Assembly: GCF_900091655.1 (NCBI RefSeq)
Contig: NZ_LT594621.1
Coordinates: 3,368,187-3,432,186, forward strand
Reading direction: 5' to 3'
Source of the DNA: Culturomica massiliensis
Lineage (GTDB): Bacteria; Bacteroidota; Bacteroidia; Bacteroidales; Marinifilaceae
DNA: 64,000 nt
Positions 51,136 to 61,567 of this stretch are shown one piece after another (the stretch's first letter is position 1; each line of letters starts with the position of its first letter). The position numbers were made by a program, and so were the translations under genes. Under the pieces are notes generated by a model. It saw only the letters and a program-made list of their open reading frames with translations. It ran no database searches and was not told the origin of the DNA.

Positions 51136-54100
51136 ATGAACAAATGTTTAAAAGCAAACAAATGTAGAAAAGCGGTAGTATTGCTGCTTTGCTTTTTCAC
51201 AACGGTTGCGGTTTTTGCCCGGAATAACGAGCGGACGACGTTGCGAAAAACACAGCCTTCGGGTCTGACGGAGGAAGTTACTGCCCAACAGGCTCAGAAA
51301 AAAACAATCAAAGGAAAAGTGTTCGATGAAAAAGGAGAAACGATTGTCGGTGCTAACGTCTGGTTGAAGGAATCTACCGTCGGTGTTGCAACAGACATCA
51401 ACGGAGAATATACTTTAACCTACGAAGGAAATTATCAGATTTTGGTGATTTCTTTTATCGGTTATAAAACACAGGAAATTGTAATCGGTAATCAGTCAAC
51501 AATCGATGTGACAATGGTACCCGATTCGGAGAAACTGGAAGAGGCCGTTGTGGTTGCTTACGGTACCCAGAAGAAGGAGAGTGTGATCGGTGCGATTTCT
51601 TCGGTGGAAGTCGATAAATTGAAAGTACCGGGAAGTTCGGTGTCCAATACGCTGGCCGGTCAGTTGGCCGGTGTTGTTTCCGTACAACGTTCCGGAGAAC
51701 CGGGAAAAGGTTCTAATTTTTATATCCGGGGTATCAGTACCTTTAATTCGGACAGTCAGCGGCCGTTGGTTTTGGTCGATGGAATCGAACGTGATCTTGA
51801 CCTGGTAGACCCTGAAGATATTGCTACTTTTTCCATATTGAAGGATGCTACGGCAACGGCTGTGTACGGTGTGCGCGGTGCTAACGGTGTTATCCTGGTA
51901 ACTACCCGGAAAGGTTCTGACGGTAAGCCCCGTATCAATGTGCGTGCAGAAGCCGGATTGACCGGTCCGAATAAAATGCCGAAGATGGTAGATGCCGTAC
52001 AATGGGCTCAATTGTATAACGAAGCGATAGGGCGTAAATATTATTCAGACGAGACGATTCAGAAGTATCGGGACGGCAGTGATCCGGACCTTTATCCGAA
52101 TGTAAACTGGATTGATGCTTTGTATAAAAATTTCGCTTCCAACCAACGGGTAAATGCGAATGTTTCCGGTGGTGGTAGCATCGCCCGTTATTACGTAGCC
52201 GGTTCTTATTATAACGAAGGGTCTATTTTTAAAGAAGATAAATCGAATGATTATACTTCTTCTATCAATTACAATAAAATTAACTTTAGAGCCAACCTGG
52301 ATATCAATCTGACGCAAAGTACCATATTGAATGTGAATTTGGCCAACGTGTATGAGAAGAAATTCAGTCCTGGTGCCAGTTTGGACGATATTTGGGGATA
52401 TGCTTTTATGACTTCTCCCAATGCTTTCCCGGTTCGTTATTCGGATGGAACATTTTCAGCTCCAGGCGGAAGTTCCGGTTACAATCCTTATAACTTATTG
52501 ACACAATCCGGTTATACGGAAGAATATTGGAACTCTGCACAGTCTTTGGTCGGATTGACACAGGATTTCAGTGAAATTGTAACTCCGGGTTTGAAAGCTA
52601 ATATTAAACTTTCCTGGGATGCTTATCACAATAATAAAGAGGTACGTTCCAAAGAAGTGAATCAATATTTCGCTACTGGCCGGAACGAAGACGGTACATT
52701 GAATTATCAGGAAATTTACAAAGGTTCGGAATCTTTGACGTATACCAACACGGTAGGCGGTTATAAAACGACTTATCTGGAAGCTTCTTTAACCTATGAC
52801 CGGGTATTCGGAAAACACCGGGTTGGGGCGTTGTTTTTATATAATCAGAAGAAGAAAACTTATACCGCATCCGGTAATATGTTGAGTAGTTTGCCTTATA
52901 AAAATATGGGTATTGCCGGACGTTTGACCTATTCTTTCGACGATCGTTATTTTATCGAAGGAAATGTCGGATATAACGGTTCTGAAAATTTCAGTCCGGG
53001 TAAACGTTTCGGTGTATTTCCTGCATTTGCTTTGGGATGGATGGTGTCTAACGAAAAATTTTTCCAGCCGGTTACCCATATCATCGATATGTTGAAACTG
53101 AAAGGTTCTTACGGTATTGTAGGTAATGATCAGATTGGCGGAGGACGTCGTTTTATTTATGAAGCTACAATACAATATAAGGATGCTAACGGTAATAATC
53201 TGCCGGGTTATACTTGGGGATCTACCGGTAATATGGGAGGAAACGGAATTCGTATGGGAGAAGTAGCTAACCCGAATGTGGGTTGGGAGGAAGCTAAAAA
53301 ACTGAATGTCGGTTTTGAGATTTCTTTCTTCAATGCTGTAAAAATCCAGGGCGATTATTTCAAAGAAGAACGTAGCGGAATCTTTATGCAGCGTTCAGCT
53401 CTTCCCGGAATTGTCGGTTTGAGTACAATGCCTTGGGTGAATGTCGGTAAGATGAATAATCAGGGTTTTGACGGTACCATTGAATACGAACAACAAATCG
53501 GTGAGGTTCAATTGACAGCCAGAGGTAACTTTACCTATGCCAGAAGTGAAATTATAGATAATGACGAACCGGATTGGAAGCACAAATACCAGAACCGGAT
53601 CGGTAAGCCTTATGGACAAAGCTTTGGACTTAAAGCTTTAGGGTTGTTCCAAAGTCAGGAAGAAATCGATAATAGCCCGACACAAACTTACGGAACAGTG
53701 AGGGTTGGAGATATCAAATACCAGGATATTGATGGCGACGGTAAGATTGATGCTAACGACGAGGTGGCCATCGGTTATCCTTCCCTGCCGGAGATTAACT
53801 ATGGTTTCGGTGCAACGGCTGCCTGGAAAGGTTTTGACCTGAATGTATTTTTCCAGGGAGTAAGCCATACTTCATTCTTTATCGGCGGAGATGCCATGTA
53901 TGGATTTAGTTCCGGTAACCTGGGACGTGCTGCTATCAATGAAGATGTGTACAAACACCGTTGGACGGCAGAGAATCCGAATCCGAATGCCCGCTATCCG
54001 CGTATGTCGGCTGATAATAGTCCGAATAATAACCGAAACTCCACCTGGCGTATGAGAGACGGTTCTTTCCTGCGACTGAAAAATATGGAAATCGGTTATT

Positions 54101-54279
54101 CCATGCCGAAACGAATTTTAGATAAAACCTTTATTACGTCATTGCGGTTCTATGTGTCCGGACAGAATCTGCTTACATTCAGTAAGTTTAAACTATGGGA
54201 TCCGGAGTTGTACTCTTCTAACGGAGCTAAATACCCCATATCCCGGGTATTCACCGTTGGGGTAAATATTAATTTGTAA
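51136..54279 (+). CDS. SusC/RagA TonB-dependent transporter (pair 3)
   Basis: The 1047-aa SusC-like transporter has a signal peptide (ending AVFARN), a CarboxypepD-regulatory-like domain (about 58-130), a plug from EEAVVVAYGTQKKESVIGAI and a barrel ending ISRVFTVGVNINL. It closely resembles susC1 in plug wording (the VQRSGEPG and FYIRGISTF-type segments), more than susC2, suggesting related ligands for pairs 1 and 3. It heads the rightward operon susC3-susD3-DUF1735 lipoprotein. There is no STN domain. Confidence 0.97.
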   Translation: MNKCLKANKCRKAVVLLLCFFTTVAVFARNNERTTLRKTQPSGLTEEVTAQQAQKKTIKGKVFDEKGETIVGANVWLKESTVGVATDINGEYTLTYEGNYQILVISFIGYKTQEIVIGNQSTIDVTMVPDSEKLEEAVVVAYGTQKKESVIGAISSVEVDKLKVPGSSVSNTLAGQLAGVVSVQRSGEPGKGSNFYIRGISTFNSDSQRPLVLVDGIERDLDLVDPEDIATFSILKDATATAVYGVRGANGVILVTTRKGSDGKPRINVRAEAGLTGPNKMPKMVDAVQWAQLYNEAIGRKYYSDETIQKYRDGSDPDLYPNVNWIDALYKNFASNQRVNANVSGGGSIARYYVAGSYYNEGSIFKEDKSNDYTSSINYNKINFRANLDINLTQSTILNVNLANVYEKKFSPGASLDDIWGYAFMTSPNAFPVRYSDGTFSAPGGSSGYNPYNLLTQSGYTEEYWNSAQSLVGLTQDFSEIVTPGLKANIKLSWDAYHNNKEVRSKEVNQYFATGRNEDGTLNYQEIYKGSESLTYTNTVGGYKTTYLEASLTYDRVFGKHRVGALFLYNQKKKTYTASGNMLSSLPYKNMGIAGRLTYSFDDRYFIEGNVGYNGSENFSPGKRFGVFPAFALGWMVSNEKFFQPVTHIIDMLKLKGSYGIVGNDQIGGGRRFIYEATIQYKDANGNNLPGYTWGSTGNMGGNGIRMGEVANPNVGWEEAKKLNVGFEISFFNAVKIQGDYFKEERSGIFMQRSALPGIVGLSTMPWVNVGKMNNQGFDGTIEYEQQIGEVQLTARGNFTYARSEIIDNDEPDWKHKYQNRIGKPYGQSFGLKALGLFQSQEEIDNSPTQTYGTVRVGDIKYQDIDGDGKIDANDEVAIGYPSLPEINYGFGATAAWKGFDLNVFFQGVSHTSFFIGGDAMYGFSSGNLGRAAINEDVYKHRWTAENPNPNARYPRMSADNSPNNNRNSTWRMRDGSFLRLKNMEIGYSMPKRILDKTFITSLRFYVSGQNLLTFSKFKLWDPELYSSNGAKYPISRVFTVGVNINL

Positions 54280-54297
54280 TCTTTAAATGAGGATATT

Positions 54298-56130
54298 ATG
54301 AAATTCATGAATAAAGCGATACTGTTACTCCTGACGAGTATAGCCCTGCTTGCCGTTTCCTGTGACGATTATCTGGACAAACAGGAAGACGAAGCGATGA
54401 CCTTCGACAAGATCTGGACCAAACGGGCGACAACCTTACAATATTTTTATAATGTATGGGGATTTATGCCTACGGAATCGAACTGGGTGGATGAAAATCC
54501 GTGGATCGGAGCTTCCGATGAAGCAACCTGCACCTATAACCGGGATTACCGGTATATGAATAATGGTTCATGGGGACCTTCTACAGTGCCGTATAACCGT
54601 TATATGCATTATTATCAAGCTATCCGTGAGGCTAATATTTTTATGCAGAATATCGACCGTTGTTCTGCGAAAGATGTGAATGAAACGGAAAAGAAATTAT
54701 GGAAAGTGCAGGCCAGATTTGCCAGAGCTTACTACAATTGGTTGTTGATGCGTATGTATGGACCGATTATTCTGGTAAAGGACGAGTTGGTAGATTTCAA
54801 CCAGTCGATGGGGGCTTTGCAGCGTCCCCGGAATACCTGGGAAGAGTGTGTGGAATATGTATGCGGTGAATTGGCTGAATGTGCAAAAGAATTACCGGCA
54901 AGTCCTACGACAAATGATGATTACGGTATGCCTACCAAAGGAGTATGTTATGCTGTGATCGGTCGATTGAAATTGTATGCTGCACGTCCGTTGTTTAATG
55001 GAAATGAGCTTTATAAAAATGTGAAGAATCCGGACGGGACGAATCTTTTTCCGGTAGCTTACGACAAAGAATTGTGGAAAGAAGCAGCCGATGCAAATTA
55101 TGAGGTGATCAAATTAGGACAGTATGAACTATATGATACCGGCGATCCTGTAGAATCTTACCGGGGTGTTGGACTCGTGGAATGGAATTCTGAAATTATC
55201 TTTGCCCGTTGGGAAGGCGGTTATTACAACCGGGTACATGTCACTCCGCGTGTTGTCGGCGGTACTTCTTACGGTGGTATAGCCCCGACACAGCAGTTAG
55301 TGGATGCTTATGCCATGTCAAACGGCCGTTATCCGATTACCGGTTACAATGCCGACGGAACTCCGGTTGTTGATGCCGCTTCCGGTTATATTGAAACGGG
55401 AACTTCTGCTTTTGTAAATCCGGTACATGGTTATGACGTACCTAACGGATCTAACCGTAATATGTTCAAAAACCGGGAACCCCGTTTTTATGCAACTGTA
55501 TTCTGGAGTTCCGATTGGTGGGGATATGGTACCGGGAACTGGGTGAACCCTGTATTTGGGTTTAACGGAAACTCCGGCCCGGGAGCCAGTCATGACTATC
55601 CGAAATCCGGTTATATGTGTCATCGCTTTTACGATCATACAAAGAATACCAATGCCGGATATTGGGGTAATCTGACTTTCCCGATCTATCGTTTGGCTGA
55701 AACCTATCTGAATTATGCGGAAGCCTTGAATGAATATTATGGACCTTCTCATCCCGATATTTTGACTTATATCAATAAGATTCGGAAAAGAGCGGGAGTG
55801 CCTGATCTGGAAACCGTATATCCGGATTGTAAAACCAGTCAGACTCTGATGCGTGAATTGATCAGAAAAGAGAGACGGGTAGAATTGGCATTTGAAGGAC
55901 AGCGTTATTTCGATACCCGTACCTGGATGATTGCAGAAGAGACGGATGGCGGACAGATGTGGGGAATGAATACCAGTGCCGTTTGTCCGAATGTAAGCAC
56001 AACACCTGAAGATTTCTGGAAAAGAACGGCTTTCGAAACCCGGATCTTTACCTCTAAACACTACCTGTATCCTTTCTCTCAACGGGAACTGGACCGCAAT
56101 AAGCTGCTTACTCAAAATTATGGATGGTAA
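54298..56130 (+). CDS. SusD/RagB outer-membrane lipoprotein (pair 3)
   Basis: The 610-aa SusD-family lipoprotein has lipobox LLAVSCDDYLD (Cys22), N-terminal TPR-like region (KLWKVQARFARAYYNWLLMRMYG), and C-terminal RLAETYLNYAEALNEYYG and RKERRVELAFEGQRYFDTRTW. It pairs with the transporter encoded 18 nt upstream. It begins with two closely spaced ATGs (54298 and 54307); either gives a good signal peptide. Confidence 0.95.
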   Translation: MKFMNKAILLLLTSIALLAVSCDDYLDKQEDEAMTFDKIWTKRATTLQYFYNVWGFMPTESNWVDENPWIGASDEATCTYNRDYRYMNNGSWGPSTVPYNRYMHYYQAIREANIFMQNIDRCSAKDVNETEKKLWKVQARFARAYYNWLLMRMYGPIILVKDELVDFNQSMGALQRPRNTWEECVEYVCGELAECAKELPASPTTNDDYGMPTKGVCYAVIGRLKLYAARPLFNGNELYKNVKNPDGTNLFPVAYDKELWKEAADANYEVIKLGQYELYDTGDPVESYRGVGLVEWNSEIIFARWEGGYYNRVHVTPRVVGGTSYGGIAPTQQLVDAYAMSNGRYPITGYNADGTPVVDAASGYIETGTSAFVNPVHGYDVPNGSNRNMFKNREPRFYATVFWSSDWWGYGTGNWVNPVFGFNGNSGPGASHDYPKSGYMCHRFYDHTKNTNAGYWGNLTFPIYRLAETYLNYAEALNEYYGPSHPDILTYINKIRKRAGVPDLETVYPDCKTSQTLMRELIRKERRVELAFEGQRYFDTRTWMIAEETDGGQMWGMNTSAVCPNVSTTPEDFWKRTAFETRIFTSKHYLYPFSQRELDRNKLLTQNYGW

Positions 56131-56160
56131 GTTTTTACAGAAACGATTAAATATAGAATT

Positions 56161-57489
56161 ATGAAAATAAATAAGATAATTGCCGGTGTTTTGTTACTGG
56201 GTAGTCTGATCGCCTGTGAAGATAAACGGGAAGATTATATGGATCCCTATGCCACTACCTTATACATTACCAACAGCGGAGAATCGGATATCACTCTTTA
56301 TAGAACGGGAGAATCTACTCTTTACCGTCTGGGTATTTATAAAGCCGGTGCTTTCAATGATACGAAAGCATCTGCAGAAGTAAATGTTATGGATGCTGCC
56401 AATTTGCAGTTGTACAATGCGGAAAACGGTACTTCTTATAAAATGTTGCCGCAAAATTGCTATTCTGTATCGGGAAGTAAGGTGAATTTCGGCTCCGGCC
56501 AAAACAACCAATATATCGATGTTACGTTTGAGACAGAAACGATCGCTCAGTTAACTGATTTAGCGACTTCGGAATATGTATTACCCATGGTACTGACATC
56601 TTCTGCGACAATTAATCCGGATAAATCGGTTGCGATGTTAAAACCGGAGATTGTAAAAGCGATGATTAGCCTGGGAAACGGAACTGTTGAGGATTTGACG
56701 GTTGCTTCCGGAGGTGAAACGATTTTTAGTACGGATGAAATCCTGGTTTCTGCCGATTTCCCGAATAAATGGGATATCAGTCTGACGATCTCCAATACGG
56801 ACGATTTGGTGACTGCTTATAATGAAAGTAACGGTACCGATTATCTGGCTCTTCCTTCGGGTTCGTATACATTGGATCCTGCAAGTCCTGTCCTGAAATC
56901 GGGAGTACAAAACCTGATTTTGAAATACAACATCGACAAATCCAAATTGAAGATCGGTTCCAAATATTTATTGCCGGTACAATTGGCTGCTGTTTCTAAA
57001 TTTGAGATTAATCCGGACAGAGCTATCCAGTACATTGTCATTGAATATGTCGATCCGATTATAGCTCAATCCAATTGGACGGTCAGTGATTACCGGGATT
57101 ATGAAAACGGTGACGGTGACGGACCGGATGCTTTGATCGATGATAATATCGATACCTATTGGCATGCGCAATGGAGTACCGGATCGCAGCTTCCGAGCTG
57201 GATTACCATTAAATTGGTCGATTTGGCGAAGACGGCTACGATCAGTCAGATAGAACTGTATGCCCGTCAGAACAATGCTTCGGGTCCGAAGACCGTGGAA
57301 ATTCTGACCAGTATGGACGGCGTGACATTCGAGCTTTTCGGAACGCTGGACTTTAAGTCGGTTATTACGGCTCAAAAAGTGGTCGGTGCGCAGCCGGTGC
57401 AGGCTCGTTATGTGAAGATGAATATTACGGAGAAAAATAACGATAGTGTGGCAATGGGTGAGATGTATGTTCGGGGAACCGTCGAGTAA
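56161..57489 (+). CDS. DUF1735 lipoprotein with C-terminal discoidin domain
   Basis: The 442-aa lipoprotein (lipobox LLGSLIACEDK, Cys19) carries two DUF1735-like Ig domains (about 35-160 and 170-290) and a discoidin/F5-8-type domain (about 300-442, IDDNIDTYWHAQWSTG and PKTVEILTSMDGVTFELFGT). DUF1735/discoidin lipoproteins of Bacteroides PULs, such as BT_3987 in an N-glycan locus, bind glycans at the cell surface. It follows susD3 after 30 nt and closes the operon, with a terminator right behind. A surface glycan-binding role is the natural reading. Confidence 0.83.
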   Translation: MKINKIIAGVLLLGSLIACEDKREDYMDPYATTLYITNSGESDITLYRTGESTLYRLGIYKAGAFNDTKASAEVNVMDAANLQLYNAENGTSYKMLPQNCYSVSGSKVNFGSGQNNQYIDVTFETETIAQLTDLATSEYVLPMVLTSSATINPDKSVAMLKPEIVKAMISLGNGTVEDLTVASGGETIFSTDEILVSADFPNKWDISLTISNTDDLVTAYNESNGTDYLALPSGSYTLDPASPVLKSGVQNLILKYNIDKSKLKIGSKYLLPVQLAAVSKFEINPDRAIQYIVIEYVDPIIAQSNWTVSDYRDYENGDGDGPDALIDDNIDTYWHAQWSTGSQLPSWITIKLVDLAKTATISQIELYARQNNASGPKTVEILTSMDGVTFELFGTLDFKSVITAQKVVGAQPVQARYVKMNITEKNNDSVAMGEMYVRGTVE

Positions 57490-57513
57490 TTGCTAAACTA
57501 AAATAGTTCTTGG

Positions 57514-57554
57514 GAGCATTACGGTATGGGCAACCTGACCGTAATGCTCTTTTT
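57514..57554 (+). terminator. Terminator of the susC3-susD3-DUF1735 operon
   Basis: The 12-bp stem gagcattacggt / accgtaatgctc is followed by tttttg. It lies between the DUF1735 gene and the second M60-like gene, so the latter may depend on read-through or a separate promoter. Confidence 0.85.
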
Positions 57555-57620
57555 GATTTAATATAGAAGATGTCTGTAAAGACGGAATGAAAGATGAAAA
57601 TCAAATTTTAAAAAATAAAG

Positions 57621-60455
57621 ATGATACGATATTTATTAGGAATAATCCTGTTTATCTCCGTTTTTTCTTTTTCGGCTTGCAAGGACGATGAGACAAAAGC
57701 AGAGCCTTATTTGAACGTTGAAGAGACTTTGTTGCAGTTGGATGAAAAAACCCAACAAACAACAATTGATGTCAATACGAATATTGACGACTGGGACGTG
57801 ACTTCTACCGATGAGAAATGGTGTATTGCTGCCAGGTTAATGACTTCCGGCAACCGGGTTCAGATTTATGTCAGTGAAAATAAAGATACCGATCTTCGTA
57901 AAGCTTCTGTTTTTATTGAAGGCGGCTCCTTTAAGCACGAAATAAAAGTAGAGCAATTGGGCTCAGCTCCGGGTATATTGCTAACAAAAGATACATTATT
58001 AGTAGATGCTGCGGGAGCAACGCGTCAGATTACCGCGACGGCGAATATTACTTATGACGTGAAACTGTCTGATAACGGTTGGATTACAGAGGCTCCCCGG
58101 GGAAGGGTAACCACAATGACCTATACGTTTAATATGGACGAAAATAGCCGTTATGAAGCCCGGTTCGATACGATTGTTTTCCGTTCGACCGATGCGGCGG
58201 CACCGCAACTGGAAGTGAAATTGCCGGTGATGCAGAAAGCCAAGACTTCTTCTCCCGGAGAAGTTGAAGTAGAGGGAGACCCCCATATCATACCGACGGG
58301 AGGATTGGCTAATCAATATCAACCCGGGCAAAATATCGAAAATACCTGGGACGGTAAATTTGCTGCCGACGGAGGTGCTCCGTACCATTCGCCCTGGGGT
58401 GCTCCCTATGGGGACGAAACGGTTTTTCCGGTTGTGTTGGAATACTTTTTCGATGGCGGGGAAACTTTACCCGAACAAATCGATTATTTGATTTATTATA
58501 CCCGTTCCGGAAACGGTAATTTCGGGGAAGTGGAAATCTGGGTGTCGACAGAAGCACAACCGGAGTATACCAAATACGGAGATTACGATTTCCAGATGAA
58601 AAACAGTCCTTCAAAGGTTGTTTTCACAGATGGTTTGGTACGACCTAAGAAAATTAAATTTGTGGTGAAGACCGGTGCCGGCGGTTTTGCCAGTTGTGAC
58701 GAAATGGAATTTTATGCGAAGAAGACGGGAGGAGCTTTGGAAGATCAGTTGCTGACGGTATTTACCGATATTACTTGTTCTCAATTGAAAACCGGAGTGA
58801 CTGACGCTCAGATAGACGCATTACCCGGTTATTTTTCGGAAATTGCTTTGAAGATGAAAAGGGGAGAATATGAAACGGAATTCCGTGTTCATGATTATCC
58901 CGCTTATAGTGTTGCCGAAGATTGGGCGGACAGGCTTTTAACCAAAGAATACGGTATACTCGATAATACGACCGGTATTTATGCAAATGCCGGGGATGAG
59001 ATTATCGTTCTGGTCGGAGATACCCATGGACAGGAAATTTCGTTGCTGAGTATTGCCGACGGTGATGTTTCAGGAGATAGCTATTTTCTGTCGGAAGGTG
59101 TCAATAAATTGGCTATTCGTAATGCCGGTTTGCTTTATGTGATGTATCATACGGACCTTTCTTCACCCAGGGCTTTACCGATACGTGTACATATTCCTAT
59201 GGGAAGCGGCCGGGTGAACGGTTATTTTGACCTGGAAGAACATAAAACCGATGCCAAATATGCCGAACTATTGACTAAATCGACCTATAAGTATTTTACG
59301 ATCAAAGGCCGTAATATTATGATGACGTTCCATACGAACCGGTTACGGCAATATGTGCCGAATTCCATTATTCCGACAATCGAGATGTGGGATAATGTCA
59401 TTGCCTGGCAACTTAGTTTGATGGGCATTGAGAATGAACGGGGACAGCTTTGGAACAACCGCTTGTTTGCCAGTTCTTTTGAAGGTGAAGGGTATATGTG
59501 GGCGACAAATTATCGTACCGGATTTCATGAGAATACCCTGTATAAAATACTGGTGCCCGAAACAATGATGGAAGATAAGGACAATATGTGGGGGCCGGCG
59601 CACGAAATCGGGCATATCAACCAGTTCGCCATCAACTGGCCCGGATGTTCGGAATCTTCAAACAATTTGTTTTCGAATTATGTCATTTTCAAATTCGGTA
59701 AATTCTGTTCCCGGGGAACTGCCCTTTCCGAATTGAACAATTACCGGGTAGTGCAGGATCAACCTTTTACATTGATAAGCGGTGCGACACATCAGGGTGA
59801 AAACACCGAGCTTCATATGCGTATGAATTGGCAGTTGTTTGTTTATTTTCACCGGGTTTTGGGTGACGAACAATTTTGGCCCCGTCTTTTCAAATTGTTG
59901 CGCCAGACTCCTCCGGTTGAAAGCAATCCGGGTTGGTCACAATTGAATTTTGCCGAACAGGCGTGTGCAGCTGCCAATCTCGACCTGACGGACTTTTTTG
60001 AGATGTGGGGATTCTTTGTTCCTGTAGATAATGTTCCTTACGAACAATATGGGAACTGGACATTGAATGTGACTCCGGCAATGATTGCAGAGACCAAGGC
60101 CCGGATTGCCGCCAAAAGGTACCGTAAGCCGGCGCATGTCATTCAATATATCGAAGACCGTAAACAAAACGATACCGGTAATGTTGATGAGGTGGGGGAT
60201 GTCGGTTATTGGACGCAATTCCGGGATAACCAGAGAATTACGAAAAACGTAACTTATAAATTATCGGGTACAGCCATTCGGATCACGAACGGAGAAGAAG
60301 CCGTGGCTTTCGAACTCCGGGATGCTCAAGACAAACTGATCTGGTTTTCTAATTTCCTGAATTTCGAAGTATCTTCTTCCGTCCTGGATAAAATGGATAA
60401 AATCTACGCAGTCCAGGCCAACGGTACGAGGATAACGGTGGTTACCGGAAACTGA
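57621..60455 (+). CDS. BACON/discoidin/M60-like peptidase lipoprotein, second copy
   Basis: The 944-aa lipoprotein has signal and lipobox (SFSACKDDET), BACON-type domains (about 30-200), a discoidin-like domain (about 215-370, EQIDYLIYYTRSGNGNFG) and an M60-like peptidase domain. The active site is HEIGHINQ at about 661-668, with the downstream glutamate in PGCSESSNNL. A C-terminal beta domain ends the protein. The architecture is the same as the protein at 36071-38827 on the opposite strand, so the two bracket the three susCD pairs. The function inferred from the family is cleavage of O-glycosylated (mucin-like) proteins at the cell surface. Confidence 0.88.
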   Translation: MIRYLLGIILFISVFSFSACKDDETKAEPYLNVEETLLQLDEKTQQTTIDVNTNIDDWDVTSTDEKWCIAARLMTSGNRVQIYVSENKDTDLRKASVFIEGGSFKHEIKVEQLGSAPGILLTKDTLLVDAAGATRQITATANITYDVKLSDNGWITEAPRGRVTTMTYTFNMDENSRYEARFDTIVFRSTDAAAPQLEVKLPVMQKAKTSSPGEVEVEGDPHIIPTGGLANQYQPGQNIENTWDGKFAADGGAPYHSPWGAPYGDETVFPVVLEYFFDGGETLPEQIDYLIYYTRSGNGNFGEVEIWVSTEAQPEYTKYGDYDFQMKNSPSKVVFTDGLVRPKKIKFVVKTGAGGFASCDEMEFYAKKTGGALEDQLLTVFTDITCSQLKTGVTDAQIDALPGYFSEIALKMKRGEYETEFRVHDYPAYSVAEDWADRLLTKEYGILDNTTGIYANAGDEIIVLVGDTHGQEISLLSIADGDVSGDSYFLSEGVNKLAIRNAGLLYVMYHTDLSSPRALPIRVHIPMGSGRVNGYFDLEEHKTDAKYAELLTKSTYKYFTIKGRNIMMTFHTNRLRQYVPNSIIPTIEMWDNVIAWQLSLMGIENERGQLWNNRLFASSFEGEGYMWATNYRTGFHENTLYKILVPETMMEDKDNMWGPAHEIGHINQFAINWPGCSESSNNLFSNYVIFKFGKFCSRGTALSELNNYRVVQDQPFTLISGATHQGENTELHMRMNWQLFVYFHRVLGDEQFWPRLFKLLRQTPPVESNPGWSQLNFAEQACAAANLDLTDFFEMWGFFVPVDNVPYEQYGNWTLNVTPAMIAETKARIAAKRYRKPAHVIQYIEDRKQNDTGNVDEVGDVGYWTQFRDNQRITKNVTYKLSGTAIRITNGEEAVAFELRDAQDKLIWFSNFLNFEVSSSVLDKMDKIYAVQANGTRITVVTGN

Positions 60456-60501
60456 TTGTAGATATCAGCGTATATTTTATATAGAACTTTTGGGGAATGT
60501 T

Positions 60502-60537
60502 ATTACCGGAAATTTTGAAATATAAATTTCCGGTAAT
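60502..60537 (+). terminator. Terminator after the second M60-like gene
   Basis: The 14-bp perfect stem attaccggaaattt / aaatttccggtaat has an 8-nt loop and is followed by ttggtttt. It marks the right end of the glycan locus. Confidence 0.7.
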
Positions 60538-61087
60538 TTGGTTTTATATATTAACCTAAAATGTACAATGAATATATTATTTGGTTTATATCATTAATTA
60601 CGACGGATGATATGACTGCTATTAACAATAAATGAAATGGCTTGTAAAACTATGTCTTTTAGGGTGGTCTTGTTGCGACAAGGGGGAAAGTACTTATAAT
60701 CGATATTTGGACTTCTTTGTATCTAAATGCTATATCGGAAGGTGAATCTAAAGATATATCTATTATTAATTGAGAATATTGAGATACATTGAATGAAATT
60801 GTGTGTGCAGTATTTTATTAAATTTGCATTATTTATACTATATTTTATAAAAATGAAATATAGTATAAAGTAATTATGATGATATGTGGTGAAAATCATA
60901 TATTATATTTGATAATAACTTTTAATATTGTTTTGATTTTTGAAATAAAATTGTATATTTGATATGTTGTTTGTTATAATGAAGTAAATAATTCCTTATA
61001 ATGTAGTTTAAATTGCCTTAATTTTGGTATATTTTTCCATTGTTTATAATTTGAAATGTTGATTATCTAAGGTGGATTGATTTTATT
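60538..61087. other. AT-rich region left of the LanC-like fragment
   Basis: Base composition drops sharply here (visibly far more A/T than the preceding 60 kb). Apart from the tiny ORF at 60632 I see no gene. Long poly-A/T-biased stretches and many stops in all frames suggest decayed or foreign DNA. Confidence 0.5.
60632..60745 (+). CDS. Tiny Cys-containing ORF (37 aa), unknown
   Basis: An ATG-started frame encodes 37 residues with a hydrophobic start (MKWLVKLCLLGWSCC), then a Ser/Thr/Tyr-rich tail with a further Cys (KCYIGR). It could be a chance ORF, a small lipoprotein-like peptide, or a remnant RiPP precursor beside the LanC-like fragment. I see no leader motif or recognisable ribosome-binding site, and a GG cleavage motif is absent. 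Confidence 0.2.
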   Translation: MKWLVKLCLLGWSCCDKGESTYNRYLDFFVSKCYIGR

Positions 61088-61567
61088 TTGATTAATGGAT
61101 GTTCTTGTAATGCTTCCGGTTTGTATTATGGGAAAGCAGGCTTATCTTTGATCTTATCTGAATTGGCCCTGTTTTATCGAAATGATTATTTGGAATATCA
61201 TGCCTTTAAACTTTTACAAGAAGCTTTGATTACAAAAATAAAGATAATTTATTTTTCAGATGGGCTTGCAGGAATTGGTTTTATATTGTTATATCTTATT
61301 GAAAAAAAGCGAGTTGAGGCTGAATATTTGGAAATATTTGGAAAGTCTCATCAGAAAATCATAGAAGTAATTTCACATTATAATGTTGGTTGTCACAAGT
61401 TTGGCGAAACTTTAGGTTTGTATTTTTATTTACATATGACTGGAAAATTTCTTCCTGCGCGAATTTTCCAAAAGATAAATTCTAGATTTTTGACCAATAT
61501 AGAACAATATTTTGAGAATACATATGCTGGAGATTTAGATGTAAAATGTTATTCTGAAATCGTATGA
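61088..61567 (+). pseudogene. N-terminal half of a LanC-like cyclase
   Basis: The 159-residue frame starts at a TTG and carries two LanC-type barrel repeats: LYYGKAGLSLILSELA and FSDGLAGIGFILLYLIE. LanC-like proteins are about 400 aa; the zinc ligands (Cys...Cys-His) lie in the C-terminal half, which is missing here, so this piece cannot be an active cyclase. Its stop overlaps the ATG of the next small ORF by 4 nt. The truncation and AT-rich composition point to a decayed lanthipeptide or LanC-associated cluster. Family assignment rests on motif shape only. Confidence 0.55.

Noticed and set aside
55318..56115. Minus-strand 265-codon frame opposite susD3
   Set aside because: It is the antisense shadow of a well-supported SusD gene, with no family resemblance.
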